Positions 48,782 to 56,073 of a stretch of 64,000 nt of DNA are shown piece after piece; position 1 is the first letter of the stretch; every line of letters begins with the position of its first letter. The position numbers and the translations under genes were made by a program. The stretch spans positions 1,054,001 through 1,118,000 of the forward strand of contig CP091734.1 of the NCBI GenBank assembly GCA_022009995.1, written 5' to 3'. The stretch comes from Clostridiales bacterium. Its GTDB lineage: Bacteria; Bacillota; Clostridia; Christensenellales; CAG-917. The notes under the pieces were generated by a model. That model saw nothing but the letters and a program-made list of their open reading frames with translations, did no database searches and was not told the DNA's origin.

Positions 48782-50557
48782 ATGACGACCAATAAAAAAG
48801 TTTTACAGTTTGTCGACGAAGCAGTGGCTCTTGCCAAACCCGATAAAGTGGTTTGGATTGACGGCAGCGAAGCTCAACTCGAAGCGTTGAGAAAAGAAGC
48901 GATCGCGTCGGGTGAAATGATTAAACTCAACGACGAAAAATTGCCGGGTTGCTTATATCACCGTACGAAACCCAACGACGTCGCTCGCGTCGAGGGCAGG
49001 ACTTTCATTTGCAGCAGAAGAAAAGAAGACGCAGGTCCCACCAACAACTGGATGGATCCCGAAGAAATGTACAAAAAACTCAAAGCCATCGCGAAAGACA
49101 GTATGATCGGTCGCACGATGTACGTTATCCCGTTCTCGATGGGCGCGGTAAACAGCCCGTTTGCAAAAATCGGTATCGAAACCACCGACAGCATTTACGT
49201 TGTCCTGAACATGGCGATTATGACCAGAATCGGTCAGAAAGTCCTTGACAGACTCGGCGACAGCGAAGACGTTGTGCGCGGATTCCACGCAAAATGCAAC
49301 GTCGACGAAAACGAAAGATACATCGTTCAGTTCCCCGAAGACAATGCAATCTGGTCGGTCAACAGCGCATACGGCGGAAACGTCCTTCTGGGCAAGAAAT
49401 GCTTTGCGCTTCGTATCGCGTCGTATCAGGGCAAAAACGAAGGCTGGATGGCTGAACATATGCTCATTCTCGGCGTCGAAAAACCCAACGGCGAGACGAA
49501 ATACGTCACGGCGGCGTTCCCGTCGGCTTGCGGCAAGACCAACCTTGCAATGCTTATTCCGCCCGAGGTTTATACCAAAAAAGGCTATCGCGTTTATACG
49601 GTCGGCGACGACATCGCGTGGCTTCGCGTAGGCGCGGACGGCAGACTTTACGCAATCAACCCCGAGGCGGGCTTCTTCGGCGTCGCTCCCGGTACGAACG
49701 AAAAATCGAACCCCAACGCTCTTGCTTCCACAAGAAAGAATACCATTTTCACGAACGTTGCAATCAATCCCGAAGATAATACCGTGTGGTGGGAAGGTCT
49801 TACCAAAACACCGCCCGCACGCCTTATCGACTGGAAGGGCAATCCCTGGACGCCCGATATGAAAGACGCCGACGGCAAACCCGTCAAAGCGGCGCACCCC
49901 AACAGCCGTTTCACCGCACCCGCAATCAACTGCCCGTGCATCAGCAGTGAATTCGAGGCTCCCAACGGCGTGCCCATCAGCGCAATCATTTTCGGCGGAC
50001 GTCGCGCGGCAACCACTCCTCTTGTATATCAGTCCAGAAGTTGGGACAACGGCGTTTTCGTCGGCAGCATTATGGCTTCCGAAACGACCGCTGCGGCGGC
50101 AGGCGCGGTAGGCGTCGTACGTCGCGACCCGATGGCAATGCTGCCTTTCTGCGGATATCATATGGGCGACTACTTCCAGCACTGGATCGATATGGGCAAA
50201 AAGATTAAGGTTCAACCCAAAATCTTCAACGTCAACTGGTTCAGGACGGACAGCGAAGGTCACTTCATCTGGCCGGGATTCGGCGACAATATGCGCGTGC
50301 TTGACTGGATTTTGAAACGTTGCGAAGAAACCGTCGACGCGGACGAAACCGCAATCGGATATGTTCCGAAACCCGAAGATATCAACCTTGAAGGTTGCAG
50401 CGTGGACGAAGAAACCCTGAAAGGTCTTCTTAACGTCGATACCGAAACCTGGAAGAAAGAAGCCGAAGGCATTAAGGAATTCTATAAGAAGTTCGGCGAC
50501 AAGCTCCCGAAGGAGTTGAACGAAGAGCTCAGCGCTCTTGAATCCCGCCTTAATTAA
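48782..50557 (+). CDS. pckG: Phosphoenolpyruvate carboxykinase, GTP type
   Basis: About 591 residues, intact. It interconverts oxaloacetate and PEP with GDP/GTP, serving gluconeogenesis or fermentation to C4 acids. The P-loop AFPSACGKTNLAMLIPP, hyperreactive-Cys region and VYTVGDDIAWLRVGADGRLY are diagnostic for the GTP family, as is EKSNPNALASTRKNTIFTNV. I choose ATG 48782 over the in-frame ATG at 48767 because GGAGG lies between the two. Its stop codon touches repeat copy C. Confidence 0.94.
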   Translation: MTTNKKVLQFVDEAVALAKPDKVVWIDGSEAQLEALRKEAIASGEMIKLNDEKLPGCLYHRTKPNDVARVEGRTFICSRRKEDAGPTNNWMDPEEMYKKLKAIAKDSMIGRTMYVIPFSMGAVNSPFAKIGIETTDSIYVVLNMAIMTRIGQKVLDRLGDSEDVVRGFHAKCNVDENERYIVQFPEDNAIWSVNSAYGGNVLLGKKCFALRIASYQGKNEGWMAEHMLILGVEKPNGETKYVTAAFPSACGKTNLAMLIPPEVYTKKGYRVYTVGDDIAWLRVGADGRLYAINPEAGFFGVAPGTNEKSNPNALASTRKNTIFTNVAINPEDNTVWWEGLTKTPPARLIDWKGNPWTPDMKDADGKPVKAAHPNSRFTAPAINCPCISSEFEAPNGVPISAIIFGGRRAATTPLVYQSRSWDNGVFVGSIMASETTAAAAGAVGVVRRDPMAMLPFCGYHMGDYFQHWIDMGKKIKVQPKIFNVNWFRTDSEGHFIWPGFGDNMRVLDWILKRCEETVDADETAIGYVPKPEDINLEGCSVDEETLKGLLNVDTETWKKEAEGIKEFYKKFGDKLPKELNEELSALESRLN

Positions 50558-50782
50558 AAAGTCATAATTTTGCGACCTTTTGCTTTTTCGGCGGAACTTG
50601 AAAATTCGTTAAAGGGGACCCCGCGGGATACTGTGTACTCGCGGGGAAAAGGCGCACACAAGCAAAAGAGTGAGCGTTATCGCTTGCGATAACGTGATTT
50701 CAAAAACGAAGTGTGCGACGCGTACACTAGGATTTTCAGAACCCGCCGAGAAAACCACAATCTCATCAAAATTCTGACTTTT
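50557..50782 (+). repeat. Structured intergenic repeat, family 1, copy C (expanded)
   Basis: Same outer arms as copy A (AAAAGTCATAATTTTG and CAAAATTCTGACTTTT) and the same ACACTAGGATTTTCAGAACCC segment ends as copy B, but with an insert holding CCCCGCG/CGCGGGG and GTTATCGC-TT-GCGATAAC hairpins. The copy-B outer arm (ATTCTCGCCGTTTTAAGAG) recurs at 50805-50823. Down to 50870 there is only a terminator-like AAATCCCGCC/GGCGGGATTT hairpin. Confidence 0.8.
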
Positions 50783-50838
50783 TAGAGAATTATTATATTT
50801 ACAAATTCTCGCCGTTTTAAGAGAATATAGGTAAACTA

Positions 50839-50866
50839 TTAAATCCCGCCTTTTTTGGCGGGATTT
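50839..50866 (+). terminator. Hairpin after pckG and repeat copy C
   Basis: TAAATCCCGCC-TTTTTT-GGCGGGATTTA. Confidence 0.7.
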
Positions 50867-50927
50867 ATTTATGCGTTTTATGGCAGGTGGCATATGAAAA
50901 ATGCATAATATTTTCAATTTTTTTTGC

Positions 50928-50955
50928 TTGACAATCAAAAAGTATCGTGTATAAT
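50928..50955 (+). promoter_or_regulatory. Consensus promoter of the T-box leader
   Basis: TTGACA (50928-50933), 16 bases, TATAAT (50950-50955). Both boxes are perfect. Confidence 0.88.
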
Positions 50956-50961
50956 TATTTT

Positions 50962-51207
50962 CAACAACATATAAAGGCGTTTATGAGGACGTGACAAAGT
51001 TTTGGCAGCACAGAGAGCCGTCGGTCGGTGTAAGACGGTATGCGGATTTTGTCTTATCACCTTCCAGTCGCCCGACAGAACGGAAACTATTAAGTCGGGA
51101 CGGGCGCTCCCGTTACAGAGCAACGCATTGATTGATGCGTAAGTGGCTGTTAAAGCAATTTGAGTGGTACCGCGGATTAATTCTCCGTCTCAAAACGAGA
51201 CGGGGAT
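50962..51207 (+). promoter_or_regulatory. T-box riboswitch upstream of the acyl-CoA synthetase gene
   Basis: Stem I shows the AGAGAG bulge (51012-51017) and GGTG-AGA apical loop (51027-51033). A specifier-loop candidate is ATC followed by ACC (51056-51058), which would mean isoleucine. The conserved T-box element GAGTGGTACCGCGG is at 51162-51175. A terminator, CCGTCTC-AAAAC-GAGACGG plus T-rich tail, ends the leader. Uncharged tRNA should promote read-through. The codon assignment is my reading of the loop, not proven. Confidence 0.85.
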
Positions 51208-51210
51208 TTA
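51185..51210 (+). terminator. T-box attenuator terminator
   Basis: CCGTCTC/GAGACGG hairpin followed by GGATTTATTTTAT; it competes with the antiterminator containing the T-box sequence. Confidence 0.8.
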
Positions 51211-51228
51211 TTTTATAAGGATAAAGAT

Positions 51229-52884
51229 ATGCAACTTTACGAAAAATACGTTACCGAAACCGTTGACGAAAAAACGGGCAGACTGACAAAAATCGATTTT
51301 CATATTCCCGACGACTTCAATTTCGGGTTTGACGTGGTGGATTTCTGGGGCAAAAACACCCCCGATAAAACCGCGCTTTTGTGGGTTGGCGAACATCACG
51401 AAGAAAAAACGTTCACTTTTTCGGATATGATGCGTCTTACAAACAAAACGGCAAATTATTTCAGGTCGCTGGGCATTAAAAAAGGCGACAGGGTAATGCT
51501 TATTCTGCGCCGTCATTATCAATTCTGGTTTTCAATCGTTGCGCTGCACAAAATCGGCGCGATCGTCATTCCCGCAACGGATCAACTTATGAAAAAGGAC
51601 CTTGTATACAGGTTCAATCTTGCGGGCGTGAGCGCGGTTGTCATCAGTTCCACAGGGAGTATCGTCGACGAGGCGGAAAAAGCCTTTGAACAATGCGACG
51701 TCAAAACGAAAATACTTGTCGGGGCAAGCCGTGACGGCTGGCACGATTTCGACACGGAATTTCAGGCGTTTTCGGACGAGTTCAAGCGTGGCGAAGGCGT
51801 TGACGCAACTTATAAAAACGACGCCGCTCTTATGTTCTTTACGTCGGGCACGTCGGGTTATCCGAAACTTGTCATGCACGACCACGCATACGCAATCGGA
51901 CACTTTATCACTGCCAAATGGTGGCATAATATCGACGGAAACGGCGTTCACCTGACGATTGCGGACACCGGCTGGGGCAAAGCGGTCTGGGGCAAACTGT
52001 ATGGACAATGGCTGATGGGCAACTGTGTTTTCGTTTACGATTTCACCCGTTTCAATGCCGACGATATGCTGTCCGTCATCGAAAAGCACAAAATCACGAC
52101 GTTTTGCGCGCCGCCCACGATTTTCAGGTTCCTTATCAAAGAAGACTTGTCAAAGTACGACATTTCCAGCATAAAATACGCGACGATCGCCGGCGAAGCG
52201 CTGAATCCCGAGGTATATAAACAATTTTTGAGCCTTACGGGCATCAAACTTATGGAAGGCTTCGGACAGACCGAAACGACGCTGACGCTTGCAAACCTTC
52301 TTCATATGAACCCGAAACCCGGCAGCATGGGCATGCCGAGCCCTCAGTATAAAATCAAACTGATTACCGCCGACGGCAGACTTGCCGCAAACGGCGAAGA
52401 AGGCGAAATCTGCGTCGATATTTCGGAAGGCGCGCCCGTCGGACTTTTCCGCGGATATTACAACAACGAAGAAGCGACAAAAGCGGTAATGCACGATGGA
52501 CTTTATCACACGGGTGACACGGCGTGGCGCGACGAAGACGGCTATTATTGGTTTGTCGGGCGCACCGACGACATCATCAAATCGTCGGGCTATCGCATCG
52601 GACCGTTTGAAATCGAAAGCGTGCTTATGGAACACCCTGCCGTTCTGGAATGCGCGATAACGGGCGCACCCGATCCCGTGCGCGGACAAGTTGTCAAGGC
52701 AACGATTGTCCTTGCGAAAGGTTATACCCCGTCGGAAGAACTGAAAAAGGACATCCAGCAATACGTGAAAAGACTTACCGCACCGTACAAATACCCGCGC
52801 ATCGTGGAATTCGTGACGGAACTTCCAAAGACGATTTCCGGCAAAATCAGGCACGCCGAAATAAGGAAACAGGATAATCAATAA
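51229..52884 (+). CDS. Acyl-CoA synthetase, medium-chain (MACS) type AMP-forming ligase
   Basis: 551 residues, intact. It activates a carboxylic acid to its CoA thioester via acyl-AMP. Motifs: FFTSGTSGYPKLVMH (phosphate loop, about residue 203), EGFGQTETTLTLAN, YHTGDTAWRDEDGYYWFVGR, DDIIKSSGYRIGPFEIES (hinge), and the catalytic-Lys region LPKTISGKIRHAEIR. The overall pattern (NFGFDVVDFWGKNTPDKTAL) fits medium-chain or branched acid ligases. The T-box leader suggests control by an amino acid, so the substrate may be an amino-acid-derived acid. A terminator follows. Confidence 0.87.
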   Translation: MQLYEKYVTETVDEKTGRLTKIDFHIPDDFNFGFDVVDFWGKNTPDKTALLWVGEHHEEKTFTFSDMMRLTNKTANYFRSLGIKKGDRVMLILRRHYQFWFSIVALHKIGAIVIPATDQLMKKDLVYRFNLAGVSAVVISSTGSIVDEAEKAFEQCDVKTKILVGASRDGWHDFDTEFQAFSDEFKRGEGVDATYKNDAALMFFTSGTSGYPKLVMHDHAYAIGHFITAKWWHNIDGNGVHLTIADTGWGKAVWGKLYGQWLMGNCVFVYDFTRFNADDMLSVIEKHKITTFCAPPTIFRFLIKEDLSKYDISSIKYATIAGEALNPEVYKQFLSLTGIKLMEGFGQTETTLTLANLLHMNPKPGSMGMPSPQYKIKLITADGRLAANGEEGEICVDISEGAPVGLFRGYYNNEEATKAVMHDGLYHTGDTAWRDEDGYYWFVGRTDDIIKSSGYRIGPFEIESVLMEHPAVLECAITGAPDPVRGQVVKATIVLAKGYTPSEELKKDIQQYVKRLTAPYKYPRIVEFVTELPKTISGKIRHAEIRKQDNQ

Positions 52885-52891
52885 AAGAAAA

Positions 52892-52928
52892 AATATGACA
52901 AAATCCACGGTTTAACCGTGGATTTTTG
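52892..52928. terminator. Terminator between convergent genes
   Basis: AAAATCCACGGTT-TAACCGTGGATTTT hairpin serving both strands. Confidence 0.8.
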
Positions 52929-52948
52929 CTTATAAAAACATTGTTTTG

Positions 52949-53563
52949 TTACTTTGATTTAATTATTCTTACGATTTGTTCAATGTAAAGTGTCTTGAAT
53001 TCCTGGTCGTTAAGGTTGAAAATTTGTCCGAAGTGATTGCCGTTTAAGATATTGAACGTGCTGAAAAACGGAGTCAGGAAAGTTGACAGAAGGACGAGGT
53101 ATCTTGCCTTCAATTCGTTGTCGCTTGCCGCGCTTGTCGCGCGCATATACGAAATTACCTTAAAGCACAAATCGGAATCCGTTGAAAACATCTGGCTTAC
53201 CGTTTTGTTGAAATAATTGTTGTATTCCACGTTTTCGGGGGCGAGCATAAAATTTATGACGTTGATGTTTTCGGCACAGTATTCGTGGCAGGCGTTGAAA
53301 AATGCGGAAATGGTTTCCTCGGGATGAGTGTTCAGTTCCACCAAACTTGCGACAAGGTTGTCGGCAATTTTTTTGAAGTCGGAAATCGTGCGTCTGATGA
53401 CGACGGAAATCAGCGATTTTTTGTCGGTGAAATGATAATTTATCGCAGCAATATTCACGCCGGCGTCGTCGGAGATTTCCTTAATGGTAACTTTCCCGTT
53501 GGCTTTTAAGAGTTTAACGGTGCTGTTGATTATTGCGGTTTTGGTAAATTCGGTCTTTTTCAT
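52949..53563 (-). CDS. TetR/AcrR-family transcriptional regulator
   Basis: 204 residues. The N-terminal HTH reads KTAIINSTVKLLKANGKVTI then KEISDDAGVNIAAINYHF. The ligand-binding half is helical and of family length (EETISAFFNACHEYCAENIN, FNILNGNHFGQIFNLNDQEF). Target unknown: it converges with the acyl-CoA synthetase gene and its upstream side is AT-rich. No clear Shine-Dalgarno precedes the ATG. Confidence 0.87.
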   Translation of the reverse strand: MKKTEFTKTAIINSTVKLLKANGKVTIKEISDDAGVNIAAINYHFTDKKSLISVVIRRTISDFKKIADNLVASLVELNTHPEETISAFFNACHEYCAENINVINFMLAPENVEYNNYFNKTVSQMFSTDSDLCFKVISYMRATSAASDNELKARYLVLLSTFLTPFFSTFNILNGNHFGQIFNLNDQEFKTLYIEQIVRIIKSK

Positions 53564-53768
53564 AATTCAAAAATATCGTGTGTTTTTTTCAAATATATAT
53601 TAATGATATTATGAAATCCGCGATTTGTAAAGAATTTTTTTGACAATTTAAAAAAAATGTCGGAAATTTTCCTTTGAAAAACGGCGATTTGTCTTTCGCA
53701 AAATTATTAAAAACACCCGTTTGTAAGTATTTTTTTGCATAAAAAAGGCGGGATATAATCCCGCAATC

Positions 53769-53843
53769 TGGCACCCCCTAGGAGAATCGAACTCCTGTTT
53801 CCGCCGTGAGAGGGCGGCGTCTTAACCGCTTGACCAAGGAGGC
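53769..53843 (-). tRNA. tRNA-Glu (anticodon CTC)
   Basis: Minus-strand cloverleaf: acceptor GCCTCCT/AGGGGGT, D loop TGGTCAAGCGG, anticodon loop CTCTCAC in a CCGCC/GGCGG stem, T loop TTCGATT, and encoded CCA. The first pair is G-U rather than G-C. From 53564 to 53768 there is only AT-rich sequence with weak hairpins. Confidence 0.93.
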
Positions 53844-53925
53844 ACAATATATTTAGCGTTTATAATCTATCATAATTTATCGCAGTTGACAAGCGTTTTT
53901 ACGAATTTATCGGCAAAATATTTTC

Positions 53926-53954
53926 TTGACAACGCCGTCGCTTTGGCATATCCT
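53926..53954 (+). promoter_or_regulatory. Promoter of the small hypothetical gene (leaderless start)
   Basis: TTGACA (53926-53931), 17 bases, TATCCT (53949-53954), seven bases to the ATG at 53962. There is no Shine-Dalgarno. Confidence 0.7.
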
Positions 53955-53961
53955 TTTTATT

Positions 53962-54360
53962 ATGAAGTTTTTTAAGAAGAAAAAGAAACCCGTTTACGAT
54001 ATGGCTGACCAATCGTTTGTCGCAAGCGTTCTGGACGCTTTGAATTTGTCGCACGGCGACGCCGTCCTTGAAATATCGAAAGACAGCGTGCTTTCTGAAA
54101 GTTATTTTGCAAACAGATACGGCGCATACGTAAAGCACCTGAAAACCGCAAGCGAATTTACGGGCGGATTTTTTGAACTATCGGTGATGATCGACGTGGT
54201 TTCCGACTTTGAAAACCTGTTTGAAATCGCAAGGGAAAATTCCGAACAGGTCGCCGTAATATATCTTAAAAAATGCGTTGAAAAATTGCCGCCTAAATTT
54301 TGCGGTGCGCCGTGCAAAACGAGCGTTTCAAGCGGGAATTATAAATTCTTTTTATTCTGA
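53962..54360 (+). CDS. Hypothetical protein, 132 residues
   Basis: I do not recognise a family. The N-terminus is very basic (KFFKKKKKPVYD), the rest mixed alpha/beta (SVLDALNLSHGDAVLEISKD, FFELSVMIDVVSDFENLFEI), with three cysteines near the end (CVEK, FCGAPCKTS). No signal peptide or membrane segment. It lies alone between tRNA-Glu and tRNA-Thr with its own promoter and a terminator (AAATCGCGCATTGTGCGCGATTTTT) after it. Start chosen at 53962 because the upstream ATG lies inside the -35 region. Confidence 0.6.
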   Translation: MKFFKKKKKPVYDMADQSFVASVLDALNLSHGDAVLEISKDSVLSESYFANRYGAYVKHLKTASEFTGGFFELSVMIDVVSDFENLFEIARENSEQVAVIYLKKCVEKLPPKFCGAPCKTSVSSGNYKFFLF

Positions 54361-54410
54361 CGTAAAATCGCGCATTGTGCGCGATTTTTTAAATTAAAAA
54401 ACAACAACGA

Positions 54411-54445
54411 AAAAGACCGGAACGCTTATCACGTTTCGGTCTTTT
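54411..54445 (-). terminator. Terminator of tRNA-Thr
   Basis: GACCGAAACG/CGTTCCGGTC hairpin on the minus strand followed by T's. Confidence 0.75.
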
Positions 54446-54520
54446 GGAGCTGGTGGGCGGATTCGAACCGCCGACCTGTTCATTACGAGTGAACCGCTCT
54501 ACCTGCTGAGCCACACCAGC
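54445..54520 (-). tRNA. tRNA-Thr (anticodon CGT)
   Basis: Minus-strand cloverleaf with acceptor GCTGGTG/CACCAGC, D loop CAGCAGGTAGAG, anticodon loop CTCGTAA in GTTCA/TGAAC, T loop GTTCGAATC and encoded CCA. It reads ACG codons. Confidence 0.95.
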
Positions 54521-54632
54521 AAAACATTTGTTATTATATCATAAATTATCAAATTATCAAGCAAATTTAAGCAGTATCGAAAAATTTTTCGGGAAAATGC
54601 GAAATATAAAAAACGTCGCGCGGGCAAAGCGC

Positions 54633-54843
54633 AAAAAAAAGACCGCCGCGACGAGCGACGGTTTTATCGCCAAGTTGCCGACTGTAACTTTTTGCGCAAC
54701 CTATGCGCATAGGTGGGCAAACTATCCGAAACCGCTGTTTTCCTTCATGGTCCGTGAGGACAAGGCGTAACATAAGAGACGGAAATCGTAATCCCTGAAA
54801 GTTGTGGTTGGAAAATAAGTTACATATCGTACAACCCAGGTAC
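54633..54843 (-). ncRNA. 6S-like regulatory RNA (about 211 nt)
   Basis: A perfect promoter on the minus strand (TTGACA 54872-54877, 16 bases, TATAAT 54850-54855) precedes the predicted start. No coding frame explains the region. The RNA folds as a long rod: GGTTG/CAACT and TGTAACTT/AAGTTACA near the base, and CCTTGTCC/GGAC...AAGG at the tip, with an open middle. A strong terminator (ACCGTCGC/GCGGCGGT plus eight T's) ends it. Length and shape fit 6S RNA, which holds RNA polymerase, but I could not confirm the conserved bubble. SRP RNA is excluded by the absent tetraloop motif. Confidence 0.5.
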
Positions 54844-54939
54844 ATCTTAATTATACCGCATTATGGCGTATTGTCAATACAATTTTATCATTTTGTCGAT
54901 AAATCGTGTCAAAGTGTTAGTTATTTTGACATAAAACGT

Positions 54940-54968
54940 TTGACAGTGTTTTTGATTATATGTATAAT
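54940..54968 (+). promoter_or_regulatory. Promoter of the RAYT gene
   Basis: TTGACA (54940-54945), 17 bases, TATAAT (54963-54968); perfect consensus. Confidence 0.85.
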
Positions 54969-54998
54969 TAAAACATAATAAAATAATGAGGTTCGTTT

Positions 54999-55766
54999 AT
55001 GACAAGGGTTGCAAGGGGCAGCATTTTCAGCGGCGCAAAACATTTTCACGTTCTCACGGACGGTCTTCCCGGGCTTGACGTTTTCAGAGAGCCGAATATG
55101 AAAAACTTTTATCTCATCACGGTTGAGGAAAAGGCAAAGGACACGGGTGTTTCCGTCCTTGCGTACTGCGTGATGCAAAATCACTCGCACCTTATCGTGA
55201 CTTCCGACGACGTCCAGAACATTTCGGAGTTTATGCGAAGGGTGAACACGACTTACGCCAAGTTTTTCAACCGCATAAACGGCAGGAGCGGATACGTCTT
55301 TAACGGAAGATACGAAAGCGACGCTCTTAAAACCCCCGATGAAATTCTTGCCGCGATATATTTCGTACACAACAATCCCGTGAAAGCGCGCGTCGCCGTC
55401 AACAGCGGGGAATATCTGTACAGCAGTGCGAAAGATTATCTCAATCAACTGAGTTTCATCGACTACAAGGAACTGAAAAGGCTTTTCAAAAAGGTGCCGG
55501 AACTTTCCTCGTACGGCGGCAGCACCGACGAATATAAATTCAAAGAGGCAAAACCTTACGAAAACTGCGACGACGTTCTGATGGACCTTATTCGTCGGTT
55601 CAACATCACCGACAAAGCCGCTCTTCAAGATCCCGAACTTCTGAAAACGATTATTTACGAATTGCAGACGAGAAGCGGCGTGTCCCTTCGCGACGTTGCG
55701 GTGCTTGTCGGGCTTGACCGCGAAAAGATCAGACGCACGGCAAAGAAAATAAATTACAACGTTTAA
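54999..55766 (+). mobile_element. REP-associated tyrosine transposase (RAYT, Y1_Tnp family) homologue
   Basis: 255 residues, intact. The HUH nuclease motif appears as MQNHSHLIV (about residue 62), with a distal Tyr region (VNTTYAKFFNRI, about 83) and GYVFNGRYES. The C-terminal 60 residues form a DnaA-like helix-turn-helix (TRSGVSLRDVAVLVGLDREK). Such single-copy transposases do not form classical insertion sequences but are linked to palindromic REP repeats. GAGG precedes the start. It has a strong promoter, so it may be a domesticated host gene. It may process the structured repeats found elsewhere in the window. Confidence 0.87.
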
Positions 55767-55798
55767 TAAAGTTATATAACCCCCCAAAAATTATATTG

Positions 55799-55849
55799 AA
55801 ACAAGGCGGACGACGTATATTTCTCTCCTTTTATACGCCGTCCGCTTTG
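55799..55849 (+). terminator. Long hairpin after the RAYT gene
   Basis: ACAAGGCGGACGACGTATA pairs with TATACGCCGTCCGCTTTGT (two mismatches), followed by T's. It may be a terminator or a REP-type palindrome. From 55850 to 55987 there is AT-rich sequence without a gene. Confidence 0.65.
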
Positions 55850-55987
55850 TTTTATCCCGCGTTTTTTTGACAAAAGTAAAAATTAAAAAATCGCAAGTCG
55901 TTTTTTTACAATTTGAAAAAATCCGCCGTGTAAAGCGCGATTTTCCTGCGATTTTGGACGCCTTAAAAACAAAACTTAGGATAAATA

Positions 55988-56016
55988 TTGACTTTACTAT
56001 GTTTATATAATAAAAT
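55988..56016 (+). promoter_or_regulatory. Promoter of the giant lipoprotein gene
   Basis: TTGACT (55988-55993), 17 bases, TAAAAT (56011-56016). Confidence 0.75.
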
Positions 56017-56073
56017 ATATGCAAGAGATTTTTTCTCAAATAAAGTATTATCGGCAAAAAGAAGGAAAATTTT

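Noticed and set aside
54633..54843. SRP (4.5S) RNA or tmRNA
   Set aside because: No GGAA tetraloop with AGCAGC as in SRP, and no tRNA-like ends or tag frame as in tmRNA.
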